Below, one piece after another: positions 20,514 to 32,429 of a stretch of 64,000 nucleotides of DNA; the first letter of the stretch is position 1, and each line of letters opens with the position of its first letter. The stretch comes from Leptobrachium leishanense. Its lineage: Eukaryota; Chordata; Amphibia; Anura; Megophryidae. Location: NCBI GenBank assembly GCA_009667805.1, contig CM019067.1, positions 163,357,073-163,421,072 on the forward strand, in the 5' to 3' direction. The notes beneath the pieces are model-generated. The model was not told the origin of the DNA. It did no database searches and worked only from the letters and a program-made list of their open reading frames with translations. The position numbers were made by a program, and so were the translations under genes.

Positions 20514-21890
20514 ATGTCGCTCTCCAAACACAATTCGCGCTCCGGTCAGCTCGATTCCGACTCCGAGGGTGAGGTGATGCACATCTCTACCCTCGCTGAT
20601 CAGCATGGCTTACCCCTGCGCTCCCAGATGGAGGACCCTGAGACAAGGCTGGAGGCTCTGGAGGCTTCCATCACAGGAATGCAGTCGGCAGTCACCTGTA
20701 TGTCGGAGACCTTCTCCCGTGCCTGGGCTGACCGTAATGTACCATCCACTTCATATACTCCCCATTATTTCATGCCTTCCATACCTGTTAACCCCTGCCC
20801 TACTGTTTCCTCTGGAACACTTACCCCTGCTCACTCCATGTGTGCCCATGGCCCTAGCTTTAATTTAGCCTCACATCCTCCTCAATTGAATTTTAATAGA
20901 TCAATGAGCTCTCAGGCTCTAAACAGACCCCAGAGCTTTCATGCTCACAGTGAGACCGCGCCTGACAATCTGAGCGCCAGAGGAGCTGGCAACCCTGTTC
21001 AACTGCCTGAACCCCATAACATCCCTGCACAAAAAAGAGCCCTTGACCGCGGGGCATGTAAAGCGGTATGTTTGCCTAAACAACAAAAAACGTGCACCTC
21101 TCTGTTACCGGCTTATCCGCTTTCAGATGAGGATGATGGGGTTAAGGCTTATGACTATGACGAGCCTTTCGAAATACATGCGCCCGCTTATGATGCGCAG
21201 TTGGAGGAGGATGTTATACCACCTATTTTCCTGGGGGCTACTCCACGTGAAATCATTTACGACCCGCAGGGTAACCCCCTGTTTCACCCCCAAACCATAT
21301 CCCACCCACGCTCTACAGAGTGGTATCCACTGCCCCATGTGGCTAAGTGGATTGATCAGAATTTCAGGGCCCCCCTAGACCATCCCTCCAGAGCAACTAT
21401 GAGGGCTGAGTGTCCCCGACTTACCACCGTGGGCAAGGTCTGCCTTACCCCGGTGGTAGATGAATATTTTGAAAACTTTCTGGGAGGAAAAGGATGGACA
21501 GTAAAAAAGGGCATTGAAAATGCCCTGCGCATGATACAGGACAAAGTCCTTGATATGTCAGGTCCCTTAACACGCTTTTTGAAATGGTGGAAGATGCTAA
21601 GCTCTCTGGTAATCCCCTTGAACGAAGTGATGGATTCGGGGGATGGTTACAGCGCACTATGTGCTATTCGGAACGCTAATGCGGCAGTAGCGCGGCAGAG
21701 ACGCCGTAAAGCAATCCTGATAAAAATGGACCCGCAATTCACTACTTTAGCCCCAAAAGACCTAGGTAGTGAGGCGCAGGGTTTTCTGTTTGGGGACCGT
21801 TTCATCAAAGAGATGGGAACGTATGCGAACACCTTTAACAATATGGAAAAGAATGAGGCCACAATGAAGAAGGTCTTCAATCCCACTTGA
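20514..21890 (+). CDS. DIRS ORF1 (gag-like protein)
   Basis: 458 codons, uninterrupted, starting MSLSKHNSRSGQLDSDSEGE. It is the first frame of the DIRS element and ends four bases before the RT region. A short helical segment (TRLEALEASITGMQSAVTCM, residues about 40-60) could oligomerise. The middle is rich in Pro, Ser and His. The second half (residues about 240-458) is better ordered by composition (RSTEWYPLPHVAKWIDQNFR, RQRRRKAILIKMD). I see no zinc knuckle. A particle/RNA-binding role is inferred from its position, as for other DIRS ORF1 proteins. The upstream 300 bp after the ITR would be the leader. Confidence 0.85.
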   Translation: MSLSKHNSRSGQLDSDSEGEVMHISTLADQHGLPLRSQMEDPETRLEALEASITGMQSAVTCMSETFSRAWADRNVPSTSYTPHYFMPSIPVNPCPTVSSGTLTPAHSMCAHGPSFNLASHPPQLNFNRSMSSQALNRPQSFHAHSETAPDNLSARGAGNPVQLPEPHNIPAQKRALDRGACKAVCLPKQQKTCTSLLPAYPLSDEDDGVKAYDYDEPFEIHAPAYDAQLEEDVIPPIFLGATPREIIYDPQGNPLFHPQTISHPRSTEWYPLPHVAKWIDQNFRAPLDHPSRATMRAECPRLTTVGKVCLTPVVDEYFENFLGGKGWTVKKGIENALRMIQDKVLDMSGPLTRFLKWWKMLSSLVIPLNEVMDSGDGYSALCAIRNANAAVARQRRRKAILIKMDPQFTTLAPKDLGSEAQGFLFGDRFIKEMGTYANTFNNMEKNEATMKKVFNPT

Positions 21891-21971
21891 GTTTTTGGCA
21901 GGGCCGACAGATACAGAGGGCGACCTGCCGGCCGAGGAAACAATCCTTACGCCACTTCCCGTACGGGGAAC

Positions 21972-24151
21972 TTGCCCTCACTATCTGCTCCAAAATCCAG
22001 AACATCAGGATTCACGGGATCCTTTTTCCCATCACGAGCCCGACCCTGGCAGGGACGCAGGTTTAGAGGGAAGAGAGGCAGAGGATATTTCCGTCGTCCA
22101 GCAGGTAATTCCTATACCACATCCCACAATCCCAATCGCGGGGCGCTTGCGTCATTTCCTGCACAACTGGCACGCACTCACACAAGATACATGGGTCCTC
22201 AACACGGTACAGGAGTTCACTGTGGACTTCACCAACACTCCATACCAGTCGTCGCCACCACACCCGCTATCACTGTCTTCGACACTTCACGAACTAGTAC
22301 ACACGGAGGTACAAAACCTCCTACAGAAAGGGGCAATAGAAACATCCACTTCACTCACACACCGCTCTTTATAAGCAACCTCTTCGTAGTTGCGAAGAAA
22401 GGGGCCGGATACTGCCCAGTCATCAACCTGAAAGAGCTGAATGGTTGGGTGGTATACCGCCATTTCAAAATGGAAGGAATTCATACAATGAAAGAGTTGT
22501 TGATTGCAGGGGATTGGCTTGTCAAATTGGATCTCAAAGATGCCTATTTGACAATTCCGATTCGAGAAGACTTCAGGGACTTTCTCGCATTCCCCTGGAA
22601 TGGCAGAATGTGGAAGTTCACATGTCTCCCATTTGGTCTCTCATCAGCCCCATGGTGTTTCACAAAAATCATGAAACCAGTGATAGCTCAGTTGTGAACA
22701 AAAGGGGTGCGATTAGTGATCTACCTAGACGACATCCTCATCATGTCTCAATCACACTCCACCATACAACTACATCTACGATGGACCATTCAACTGTTAC
22801 AGGACCTCGGATTCCTGATCAACATGGAAAAATCTATCCTGGTTCCGTCACAAAAACTGGAGTTTTTGGGCTTCATCCTCGACTCTGTACTCCAGACTCT
22901 GAGCCTCCCGAACTCGAAGGTCCTTTCCCTCCAGAAGGAAGTCCGAACATTACTTCGTCATCGATGCACTTCCCTGAGACAGATTGCACGAGTCATAGGA
23001 CTTATGTCCGCCACACGACATGCAATTTTTCCAGTCCCCCTGTTTTTCAGAGCCCTCCAGAGATTGAAGGCCCATTTTCTCCGGTCCGGCTCTTCATACA
23101 ACAGGATAGTGGAGATCACGGAGGATGCAACCACCGATCTTCAATGGTGGATTACGGATCTACATCTTTGGAACAGGAGTCCTCTTCATTTTCCAACTCA
23201 TTCCCTCACAATAGAATCGGACACCAGTCGTCTAGGTTGGGGAGCTCGATGCGCCGATTGGAGACGGGAGGACGTTGGTCTCAGGAGGAGACATTACTGC
23301 ATATCAACGTCCTGAAATTGCTAGCAGCATTCTTTGCTCTCCGGTGCTTTGTGAAAGGAACCGATCATCAATCCATCCTCCTTTGTTTGGACAACTTCCC
23401 GGCTGTGCGATACATCAACAGCCTAGGGGGACCTCGCTCAGTTCAGTTGACGTTCATGACACACTGACTTTGGGATTTCTGTTTCCAACATCACCTCCAT
23501 GTGACAGCGCAGTTCATTCCAGGGCTCTCGAATGTGGTCGCGGACTGGAACTCACGGCATTGGCACGACGCAGGAGATTGGTCGCTCCACTCTTCAGTCT
23601 TCTCAATGCTCTCTCAGCTGTGGGGTCCCTTCCACACGGATTTGTTTGCCTCCCGGCTGAATGCAAAGCTGCCGACGTTCTTCAGCTGGCGTCAAGATCC
23701 AGATGCGGCGGCGACGGATGCGTTCCTTCAAGATTGGGGACCGGGACGCCCATATGCGTTTCCTCCATTTGCATTGGTTCAGAAAGTTCTGAATGTAATA
23801 CGGACGCGACACATCACCTTGGTTCTGGTGACTCTGTTCTGGCCGTCTCAAGCATGGTTCTCATCCATCCTGGACCTCGTGATAGATGATCCCCGCTTGA
23901 TCCCATCCTTCGAGGACGTATTACTGGATCTGGATCACAGACCCCACCCGTTGATCTTGTCATTTCAACTGCAGCTCATGGCCTGGGTGCTTTCGGGATC
24001 GATGGATCAACGAGCGGCTTATCAAGCTCTGCTACCTCGTTGCTCCATCAATCCTGGGCTCCGGGAACTAGAGGAGTATACGCCTCCTGTTGGACAAGAT
24101 GGTCTAGCTGGTGTCTTGAACGGGCTCAGGATCCCTTTTCAGCACCTCTGA
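21972..24151 (+). pseudogene. DIRS RT-RNase H(-methylase-like) polyprotein, disrupted
   Basis: It copies element RNA into cDNA. The first segment has RT motifs NLFVVAKKGAGYCPVINLK, VKLDLKDAYLTIPI and CLPFGLSSAPW, then an in-frame TGA at 22695-22697. The same frame resumes with the catalytic VIYLDDILI (22716 on) and continues into RNase H (LTIESDTSRLGWGARCADW). One base is lost near 23260. In the new frame come HINVLKLLAAFFALRCFV and CLDNFPAVRYINSLGG, a TGA at 23465-23467, then VTAQFIPGLSNVVADWNSR. The last part (TDLFASRLNAKLPTFFSW, GRPYAFPPFALV) is where DIRS elements carry a Dam-like methylase; AFPPF may be the remnant of its DPPY-type motif (inference). Two stops and one shift disrupt it. 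Confidence 0.88.
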
Positions 24152-24936
24152 CGCATGTCCTAAATTTCATGTCTTCTGTTTTTGACTCGGGCACGGCTTA
24201 CCGTTCCCTTAATGTGTTGAGGTCAGCTATGTCGGCTGGACATGTCGGTTTCGAGGGCGTTCCTCTTGGACGACATCCCTTAGTCTGTCGGCTCCTTCGA
24301 GGGGCCTGTTTTGCTCGTCCTCCTCGTCCTCAATATGTGGTAACATGGGATGTTACTGTGGTGTTGCGTTTCCTCCTCGCTTGGCCAGATAATCATGGCT
24401 TATCGTTACGCCGACTATCGGCTAAGTTACTAATGTTACTGTGCTTGGTCTCGTGTAAAAGAGTGGGAGATGTGAGAGCGTTAGACTTTGGAGTTCGCTC
24501 TTTTTTGCCGGAAGGCGTAAGATTTAATATCTCCCATCGTACCAAGACGTCCATCTCGCAGGCATTTTTTCCGTCTTTTTCCTCACAACCGTGTTTATGT
24601 CCGGTTAGATGTTTGCAGGAATACGAGGAACGTACTCTATCCTTTAGACGTATGGAGGAAGTGGCTCCTTTGTTTATATCTTTCAAGCCCCCCTTCCTCC
24701 CAGTTACCTCACCCACTCTGGCTAGGTGGATTCGTTGGCTGTTGGATTTAGCAGGGATTGACACCTCCCAATTCGGGGCGCATTCAGTTAGAAGCGCCAT
24801 TGCTTCCAAAGCAGTTTCCTCTGGTTGTTGATTGGAAGACCTGTTACGCTCCGCGGACTGGTCGCGAGAGTCCACTTTCAGGGAGTTTTACTTTAAACCC
24901 GTATCACATTGGTCGTCCGATGTTTTTGATGTTTAG
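24040..24936 (+). pseudogene. DIRS tyrosine recombinase (one in-frame stop)
   Basis: It would integrate the circular cDNA by strand exchange at a conserved site. The frame overlaps the end of the RT-RNase H frame by about 110 bp, as usual in DIRS. Visible catalytic landmarks are CKRVGDVRALDF (box I region), ISHRTKTS (catalytic lysine area), GAHSVRSAIASKA (the H-x-x-R of box II) and, after a TGA at 24829-24831, DWSRESTFREFYFKPVS with the nucleophilic tyrosine. The stop therefore removes the tyrosine from the product. Reading through it would give about 298 codons. Confidence 0.9.
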
Positions 24937-24954
24937 ATTTCCTCTAGCTTTGAA

Positions 24955-25065
24955 CTTGCAAATAGGAGCCTCCGTGTCATGTCTTAAAATTACAACATTT
25001 TCCTATTCCATAACAGAAAGTTTGAATTTTATTAATGACACGGAGGCGAGTATTTCCCTCCCATT
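24955..25065 (+). repeat. DIRS internal complementary region
   Basis: Its first part (gcaaataggagcctccgtgt) is the complement of the extreme left end at 19984-20006. Its second part is the complement of the extreme right end at about 25647-25712. Such a region bridges the two termini during circle formation in DIRS replication. Confidence 0.85.
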
Positions 25066-25450
25066 TTAAAACCCTCCCTTCTATATATTGTTCTGTTATA
25101 TTATTGTTGTATATTAATAAATAAAAACATGGACTCTGTGTCATCTTTATTCAGTTACTGTGCTTACATTATCTGTACACTGTGTGTTTATTCAATAAAA
25201 CTATTTATTGTTCCTATGGGTTCTGAAATCTTTTCAGCGCTAGTACCGCGTGTCTTGAGTGTTGCACGCAGTTACTGTTGTTATTCTAACACATCCTTCG
25301 TGTTTTGTGCTTTTATTACAGCCACTGGCCCACCTGTTTGAATCTGGATTCTTTTGATTCCTTTCCTCCTGGATCACTCGTCTTCGACTCCACAAGGAAA
25401 AGATTTCAAGTGTCGTTTTCTTCTGATTTCGGATTCTTCGTAGATTTCAA

Positions 25451-25712
25451 GAAAGAGGTTTAATGGACATCAGGGGGAATCTTATGTTAACTCAGGACAG
25501 TCCATACTGCGTTATGGAATGGGGTGTTTCAGGACGTACCATGTTGGTATTATCGTTTTTTCTTATCAAAGTTTATATATGTATATATACTTTTCTGTCT
25601 ACTTCTTGCTGCTGTTTATTAAAGTAAGAAAGAGACTGCAAATAGGAGCCTCTGTGTCATTAATAAAATTCAAACTTTCCGTTATGGAAAAGGAAAATTT
25701 TGTAATTATAAC
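25451..25712 (+). repeat. DIRS right inverted terminal repeat and extension
   Basis: 25451-25662 mirrors the left terminal repeat. The following ~50 bp match the complement of the internal region, as expected for the longer right terminus. Confidence 0.88.
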
Positions 25713-26589
25713 TACACCCATCATTGAGTATATAAATGGTTTTCAGCAGGTCAACTGCATTGCTTTTGAACACTTGTAGCTAAGTCAAAGTTCTCCATGG
25801 TGGATATCAGTTCCGGAGAGTTGGCTTCTAAATCAGAATTAATAGTCACATAATAATTCTGATGCTCATGATGATTGTTTTATCTAAGGGCACTCACCGC
25901 AACAATTCCCCTCAAGAGGTTTTACTTGAGGGACACAATATCAAATGTCAAGCAATGAGGACATCCACCTCAGAGCAAAGAAAGTGTCTTCTCTGTCCTC
26001 TAATACCTCTAAACCTTGGTCCTCAGTAGCCCAAACAGAAAGGGCTGGATTTACATCTCTGACAGAGCTTATAGGCATGGAAATCTCGAGTAACCCGCAA
26101 AACTACGTTTTCAATTTTTGTTTTGGGGGATACTAAAAAAAAAGGAAAAAAAAGACTAATATTAAATTTTTTTTATTAAGTTTAAAAAACTGATGACCAG
26201 ATTCTCTCTGTGCTCACATAAAAAGAAGATGCAGAATATATTGCCTTAAAATTAAGCAAAAATGGAACAGATTGCTAAGGCTTTGTTTAATCTCAAAACA
26301 AGCACAAATGGTAACCTAACCATAACCTAAATTTCTAAACCTAACCCTAATTTCTAAACCTAGCTATGGAAAATGATGTACCATTTTGGCCCGGAGCAAC
26401 CAAAATGCTGGGTATCAAAATACAGCTGTGGTCGAGAGTCTTTTTCAAGATGTAACTTTTTTAGCACTTCGTTTTTTGATTTTGCTTTATTTTTGGGAAA
26501 TTTTTGATACGAAAATGAAAAAAAGGGGTCAGTGTATTTTTTTCTTGCTTGGTTTTACATTTTATGAGGTCATGTATTATTAGAACGAT
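25713..26589. other. No recognisable feature
   Basis: AT-rich sequence. A short repeat of ctaacc/ctaaacct words at 26315-26365 resembles telomere-like repeats only superficially. Confidence 0.45.
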
Positions 26590-27515
26590 CAGACTCTGAT
26601 CTGTTGAATCACACCTAATTTGTGTTTCCTACGTAACTGAAGTAGGAGGAGTTTGTAGGGACCGCAAACAGAAAAGCCCCAAGCTTCAGGAGTCCCTGAC
26701 CCTGAGAGGAGGAGCTGCGCGCGGCGAGGGACAAATGGTGAGTAAAATAGGATTATTTTTTTTTTTAAAAAAATAATAGGGTAAAGGCTGTCAGCCTCCT
26801 GCTCGTCCTCCGAGCTTCCTCTCCCTCGCGGCGGCGACACGCAGGGATGATGTCGGTAGGAGTTAATTGTTGAAGACGGCTCCTGCCCGTCCTCCCTTTC
26901 CTTTCAGTTTTATTGCAGAGGAGAGGAAAAGAGTCCTTATTGGAGGCTGAAGCCTCCGGGATTTCCCCACACCCACTGACATCATCATGGAGATAGGAGG
27001 TCCTAAGGATACCAAACATGACCAGGTTCAGTGTAAATTGTTTCGTTTTATTAAAAAAAAATAGAAACTCTTTTTTTTTAAATTTATTAATGCAGCGCTA
27101 TTGTGTTCACTTTTAAATTATAACGTGACACAATGATGCTGCACTAATGAAAAATGTATCTTTTTCAGTTTTAGCTAAAATCGTGTATTTTTGTCCAAAA
27201 AAACACAGTACCAGTTTCCCCATTTTTAATATTGTACCTAAAGAATATATAACTGCAAAGGCTTGCATAATAAAATGTGAACAAATAGCTTTAAACGCTG
27301 TAGAGGATGGAAAATTCATTGAAAATTCACTTTTTTTACATTTTTTGTTATAGCATTCTGGCAGGACATGACGTATACATATTATAATGATATATTATGA
27401 ATCTGCGGAGTCTTCTGTAAAAAAGGATATATAATTTGTTGGGGTCGTATAAGAATACATGATGTCAATCGCGTTCAAACATGTTGAGCAAAACCAATAA
27501 AAATGAGCTCAGCAG
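26590..27515 (+). mobile_element. TTAA-family element, damaged copy
   Basis: From about 27005 it is collinear with copies 11168 and 40923: ggataccaaacatgaccagg, then ttaatgcagcgctattgtg, then ggacatgacgtatacat (near 27364), then gagctcagcag. The right TTAA end is lost in the minisatellite that follows. The left part (26590-26990) is GC-rich but lacks the chained hairpins of copy 11168. Confidence 0.6.
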
Positions 27516-27780
27516 ACAGACTCATTTGCTGCGTTAATTATACTGCAGCAAGTTCCCAGCAGTGTGCGGATTCATATGCTGCATTAATTATACTGCAGGA
27601 GGTGCTGCCCAACAATGTGCGGATTCATTTGCTGCGTTAATTATACTGCAGAGAGGCGCTGCCCGGCATTGCGCAGATTCATATGCTGCAGCACCTCTCC
27701 ACCTTATAATTAATGCAGCATATGAATCTGCACACTGCTGCGCAGTGCCTCTCTGCAGTTTAATTCAGCATATTCAATTT
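27516..27780. repeat. Short minisatellite folding into a hairpin
   Basis: Three units of about 60 bp (cggattcatatgctgcatta, attatactgcag) at 27516-27690 are followed by an inverted unit at 27705-27775, so the last two units can pair. Confidence 0.65.
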
Positions 27781-29880
27781 CACTTATCTGTACAACATAC
27801 TCATCTTATCATGAAATAAAAAAGGATGGGGAAATGATGGTCAGAGGACAAAGATAAACAACATGTTAACAATACAATATGTTAAGAGTTAGAGAAGAGT
27901 CAACAATTCCAAACTTTTGGTATGGGAAATTTGGTACACAAAGGAGATGATTCAGTCATACTTATATAGTCAAGTACCAGGCCATCTGTAGGGGAGTAAC
28001 ACCCAACCAGTTTAGTGACAACATTTTTTTGAGTCACCAAGGTCATTTTAGCAAACATCAAGCTTATGTAGACCACTCGCCACATGAGACAGTGTAGATA
28101 TTCAGCTACTCAAGTTTCATATAATTCTGGGATACCTTTAGCATCAGTAACTTTTTAAAATTTAAAATGTCTATTAATGTTTGCATGTCATCAGAATCTG
28201 ATAGCCATTGAATTACTTAAAAGCTTAAAGCAGAGTATTTAAAGTATTTACGAGATGACACTAGGGTTGCTAACCATATCGGTTGATAGTTATTACATGT
28301 GTTATGATCAGTGCTACTGTCATACTGGCAGTCTTGTGGAAGATTGGAGATTAGGCGCCTGAAGGCCTTGAGATGAAGTTGCACAAGAAGCTTCTATAAC
28401 AGGCCAATGAGGTGAATCATTGAAATGTTTGTTCATGCAAACTAGTAATCTTACTTTAAAGTATAATTGTATGCTTGGGACATTCACATCTGTCTATTGA
28501 TAGTGAAAGCAATTTTGTTTCTACCTTCTTCCAGACATGAACGTTTGATGTGGCTTCTGGTATTTTAAATATTTGGAATGTAATATATATTAAAGTCATT
28601 TTTATGGCTGCTATCGTACTTACCCAAGATATCCATCCTCCACGTGTCTAGTTCTCAGAATTGTAGGGGGATGGTCCGTAGAATTAAGTAGTGGGCGAGG
28701 AGGAAGTAAGTGAGTAGTCTGGTATGCTAGGTCATAGAGGAACTGGGTCTGGGGTTGGGCAAACAGCTGCTGTGGTTATATAGAAGTACTCATCATAGAC
28801 AGCTCCACTGGTCAGGGCAGGCAGCTAGCAGGCGTAATAAGGTAAGACAGGTCCGTGTTGGAACACTGGGGAGGTCAGATCATAGTATAGGGAACAATAG
28901 AAGAGAGAACCACTCAAAGAGAAATTTCTGCTTCAATACTGGAGCAACAACTGAGGGGTTTCTCCAGTTTATAAAGGCATGGATCTTACAGGCCCCTCCA
29001 ATCTTGTTAGGGATGTCAGTCACATCATCAGCGGCTACTACATGCCTGCATCCATATTGGAGGTGGCAGGTGACACACGTGAAGCCATCTTGGGGGACTA
29101 GGAGAAATGGGAAGCAGAGATGGGGTGGTTGCCAGAGGCCCAGGAAGCTGGCAGGAGATGACCACTGAGGGCCACAGGACAATGGCCGGGTGAGAAACCA
29201 TCTGCCCTGGTGCCCTGTCCCCATGGAAGAGTCCGAAGGTCATGCTGGTATGGCTCGTGGGTGAGTAGACCCGTCCCGGTGCCACCTTGTGATGTGGCCT
29301 AGCCCCAAGGGGTGCTGGCTAGGTGGTCTGACACTAGCAGAGTTTTAATTATGGAATATAAGCAAATGTAATCAAGGTTTTTAAAGAAATGCACTTGTAT
29401 TTTGGCTTATATACCCTATAGTGTAGTTTCTATTGATGGCGGTGCCTTTTTAGAAAACGTAATGTATTGCTTGAAATATATAAACATGCGGAATGAGTTT
29501 TAGTTAAGTTAGCTTTGCTGTAAAAGACATCTCTATCAAGCCAGTACATCGTGTATTGTAGAACTATGGGAATTGTTATGGTAGTTAAAACATAAGCTAT
29601 GAAAATATTAAGTTCACATGTTGTACACCCTATTTAGATCCATTTGATTGAGTCAGTTCAACAAATAATTTATGCAAACTGCTCTCTAAATAAGAATGTA
29701 TAATTCTGGAAAAAGTAGGCAATCTTGTACCATAAGTCGGAAACAAAAGTCTTTGAACAAGCAGCAGTAGACAAATGAGTTGAAAGGTTGCTTCACAGGA
29801 CAAAGTTGCTAAAACATTACCTATACAAGAGACATGATTTAGAACTGCTCAGAGTCACTTATGGCTCCTACCCTGCGCAC
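27781..29880. other. No recognisable gene
   Basis: AT-rich except for a GC-richer block at 28670-29330. That block has open frames on both strands (up to 137 codons) but no motif, start context or homologous end I can name. It could be part of an LTR or other repeat, but no second copy lies in the window. Confidence 0.4.
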
Positions 29881-29889
29881 TTCTTAATG

Positions 29890-30510
29890 GGTCGCTGGTG
29901 TTTCTGTTAAGTGCTCTCTGCCGGACTATCACCTCATTCACATTTGCTAATAGCATGATAAATGAATAGGTGAGTTATTGCAGTGGCATTGTTCACTTTA
30001 TAAGTAAAAGCAGATAACGCTGCTGCCTGAGACCCACAAAAAATAAAGATAAAAGTTTTAATTTTTAATTTTTACGAATTAAATGAGCATGTTTAGTATC
30101 ATTGGAAAGACCAGACCCTGGCCTTTACAATGACATCTCATTTGACCTTGCAGAGTGTAACAAATGGAGATACAGGGATCCAAAGTACCACTAACTCTCC
30201 TCCCAACAGTGCACTAGCTTACATTTTAGATTACCAGTGCACAACTATGCATGGTGTCAACACCACCCTTGGTAGGGAAATGACAAGGCAAGTTATTGCA
30301 GCAGCATTGTTCACTTTGTAACTGAAATGTGGGCAATTCAGCAGCTTTAGAGTAAAAAAATACCTTAATTTTTACTTTTTTAATTTGTACAAATAATGTG
30401 ATCATGTGTGGTAGCTTTGGAATGACCATACTTTGGTCTGTCCATTTACACCTCACTTGATGGTGTGGTGTGTATGGAAGTGGAAATACAGCTGAGACAT
30501 GCTAGAGTTA
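29890..30510 (-). repeat. Two direct copies of TTAA-family internal sequence (minus orientation)
   Basis: The words gagttattgcagtggcattg (about 29972) and aagttattgcagcagcattg (about 30290), each followed some 90 bp later by a pair of family blocks (tttagtatcattggaaagac near 30100; gtggtagctttggaatgacc near 30408), show a ~310-bp duplication. Confidence 0.55.
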
Positions 30511-30532
30511 AGACTTAAGAGGGCATATGAAT

Positions 30533-30540
30533 GTTATGAC
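30533..30540. repeat. Target duplication of hAT element E1, left
   Basis: gttatgac, repeated exactly at 33691-33698. Eight bp is the hAT target duplication length. Confidence 0.88.
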
Positions 30541-31404
30541 TAGTGATGGGCCGAACACCCCGTGTTCGGTTCGCATTCGAACACGAACATTTGAAAAAGT
30601 TCGAATTCGAACTTGAACACGATTCGAACTCAATGCAAGTCAATGGGACTCGAACGTTCGATTTTTAAAATGCCCTCCAAGAGGGCATACAGTATATGCA
30701 GGGCCGGCCCGACAATGGAGCAGTTCGGAGCAGCTGCTCCAGGCAGCGAAAATCAAAAGCGGCAAATTTTTTACGCTGCCATCGCCGATGCTGCACTATT
30801 TTTTTTTTGTCAGCATCTAATTTGGCGGCAGTGCATCATGGGGCAGTGAGTGAGTGATGTCACCGCTGACCACGCCCACACGCATGGAATCCACAGGCCA
30901 GAGTGGGATTAGGACGCGTGTGTGTCATGCATGTGGGTGGATCGTCAGCACGGCAGGCGGCAGCAACAAATTCTTTACTCTCCTCCAGCTTCCGACAGGA
31001 CCGGGTATGTGCCTGCCTGTCCAAGCTGGCTGAAGGGGTGGCCTGCTTTCCCCACGGAGAGCACCGTTGAAAGCACCGGCTTGCTGGAGGTTCCCACACC
31101 CCACCTCCCTCCTTCAGTTTCAAAGGTCCTGTGCCAGTAGTCAGAGAGCGGGATGGGCACCCTGCAGCTCCCACCAGGCTCAGCCATCTCAGAGCTGGCG
31201 GGGGACAGGGTGCTGGGGGGGCCCAGGGCAGACCTCACGCCCCTCAGATAGGAAACCATTTGGTAATGTGAGCTATTAGCTTAGTTTGTGCCGTACTAGA
31301 CACAGTAGTGTGTTATACAACTGTGATATCACCCTCTAATGGTAACTTATATTAGTGCAGCAACAGTTTTAAGGTGTGCAGGGAAACAAAACAAAAAAAA
31401 TCAG

Positions 31405-31790
31405 TTGACTGTGGAGTGTGTGTGTTGTGTCTGTGGTGTGACTGGAGTGTGTGTGTGACTGTGGAGTGTGTGTGACTGTGGAGTGTGTGTGACTGTGGAG
31501 TGTGTTTGTGTGTGTGGCTGTGGCGTGTGTGTGGCTGTGGAGTGTGTGTGTGTGTGACTGTGTGTGGCTGTGGAGTGTGTGTGTGACTGGAGTGTGTGAC
31601 TGGAGTGTGTGTGACTGTGGAGTGTGTGTGACTGTGGAGTGTGTGCGTGACTGGAGTGTGTGACTGTGGAGTTTGTGACTGTGGAGTGTGTGACTGGAGT
31701 GTGTGCATGTTTGTTTGTGTGTGTGTGTGTGACTATGGAGTGTGTGTGACTGTGGAGTGTGTATGACTGTAAGCTATATGGTGTTATGGG
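31405..31790 (+). repeat. GTGTGTGACTGTGGA minisatellite
   Basis: Variable units of 12-24 bp built on gtgtgtgtgactgtggagt. Apparent open frames on the minus strand (His-Ser-Thr-rich) are artefacts of this array. Confidence 0.9.
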
Positions 31791-31794
31791 GTAC

Positions 31795-31980
31795 ACTCAT
31801 ACACACCGCATACGGTGAGTTTTATTGCTGTGAATTCTGTGATACGCTCATACACGCCACACATTACTGAGAGTTTTATTGCTGTGGGGCTCTGATACAC
31901 TCATACACACCGCACATTACTGTGAGTTTTATTGCTGTGGGGCTCTGTGATATGCTCATATACAACACATTTTTTTGGGG
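31795..31980 (+). repeat. TTTTATTGCTGTGG minisatellite (locus 2)
   Basis: Three units of about 60 bp of the family seen at 10310-10990 and 60240-60592. Confidence 0.85.
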
Positions 31981-32429
31981 GGATGCAGCACGTCATCCAT
32001 TGCTCCAGGCAGCACAGTGGCTCGGCCGGCCCTGAGTATATGCAAGATATTTGCCATAAAAGGTGTATGGGGGTCCGGGTACTGCCCTGGGGGACAGGAA
32101 ACAAGGACACAAAGTAAAAAAAAAAGTGTTTTTTAAGAAACAGTGATTTTTCCATGACATAAAGGTTAAGAATAAAAACAAAAAATTCCTTCAAATATCG
32201 TGCCTAGGAGGTCCCCATAACCTGCCCGTGAAGTGGCAGATTTGTAGGATGTATAGAAACATTTAAAAAGAAAAAAATGACATTTCAAATGACAGTAAAT
32301 GGTTTTCCTTTAATCTGTATGAAAATAGGAGACGTTTTAGGATACGCAGAACAAGTTTAGTGATTTTTTCGCTAAATTATGGTGAAACGTATGCAGGCTT
32401 TGGATGAACGTAACAACAGGTGCATTAAA

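Larger units (their letters stand above)
19984..25712 (+). mobile_element. DIRS-type tyrosine-recombinase retrotransposon
   Basis: About 5.7 kb with inverted terminal repeats (19987-20197 and 25451-25662), an internal complementary region (about 24955-25065), and gag, RT-RNase H and tyrosine recombinase frames in DIRS order. DIRS elements make cDNA by RT and integrate through a recombinase acting on circular DNA, so they leave no target duplication; none is seen. Coding damage is limited to a few stops and one frameshift, so the copy is fairly young. Confidence 0.93.
30699..32034. mobile_element. hAT element nested in E1 (CAGGGCCGGCC termini)
   Basis: The left terminus cagggccggcccgac and right terminus ggccggccctg are inverted, with tgctccaggcagc inside both ends. 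It is flanked by the 8-bp duplication agtatatg (30691-30698 and 32035-32042). 1,336 bp, without a transposase. The interior is a GC-rich part followed by two minisatellites. Confidence 0.9.

Noticed and set aside
21043..21378. Plus-strand and minus-strand frames inside DIRS ORF1
   Set aside because: They overlap the 458-codon frame in other phases and have no independent support.
26315..26365. Telomere-like repeat (ctaacc/ctaaacc words)
   Set aside because: Only a handful of irregular units. No array of TTAGGG type.
28755..29224. Overlapping 137- and 114-codon frames on opposite strands
   Set aside because: No motif, no conserved start, no neighbouring element ends. I could not support a gene.
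31352..31796. His/Ser/Thr-rich frames of 118 and 131 codons
   Set aside because: Direct translation of the GTGTGACTGTGGA minisatellite.
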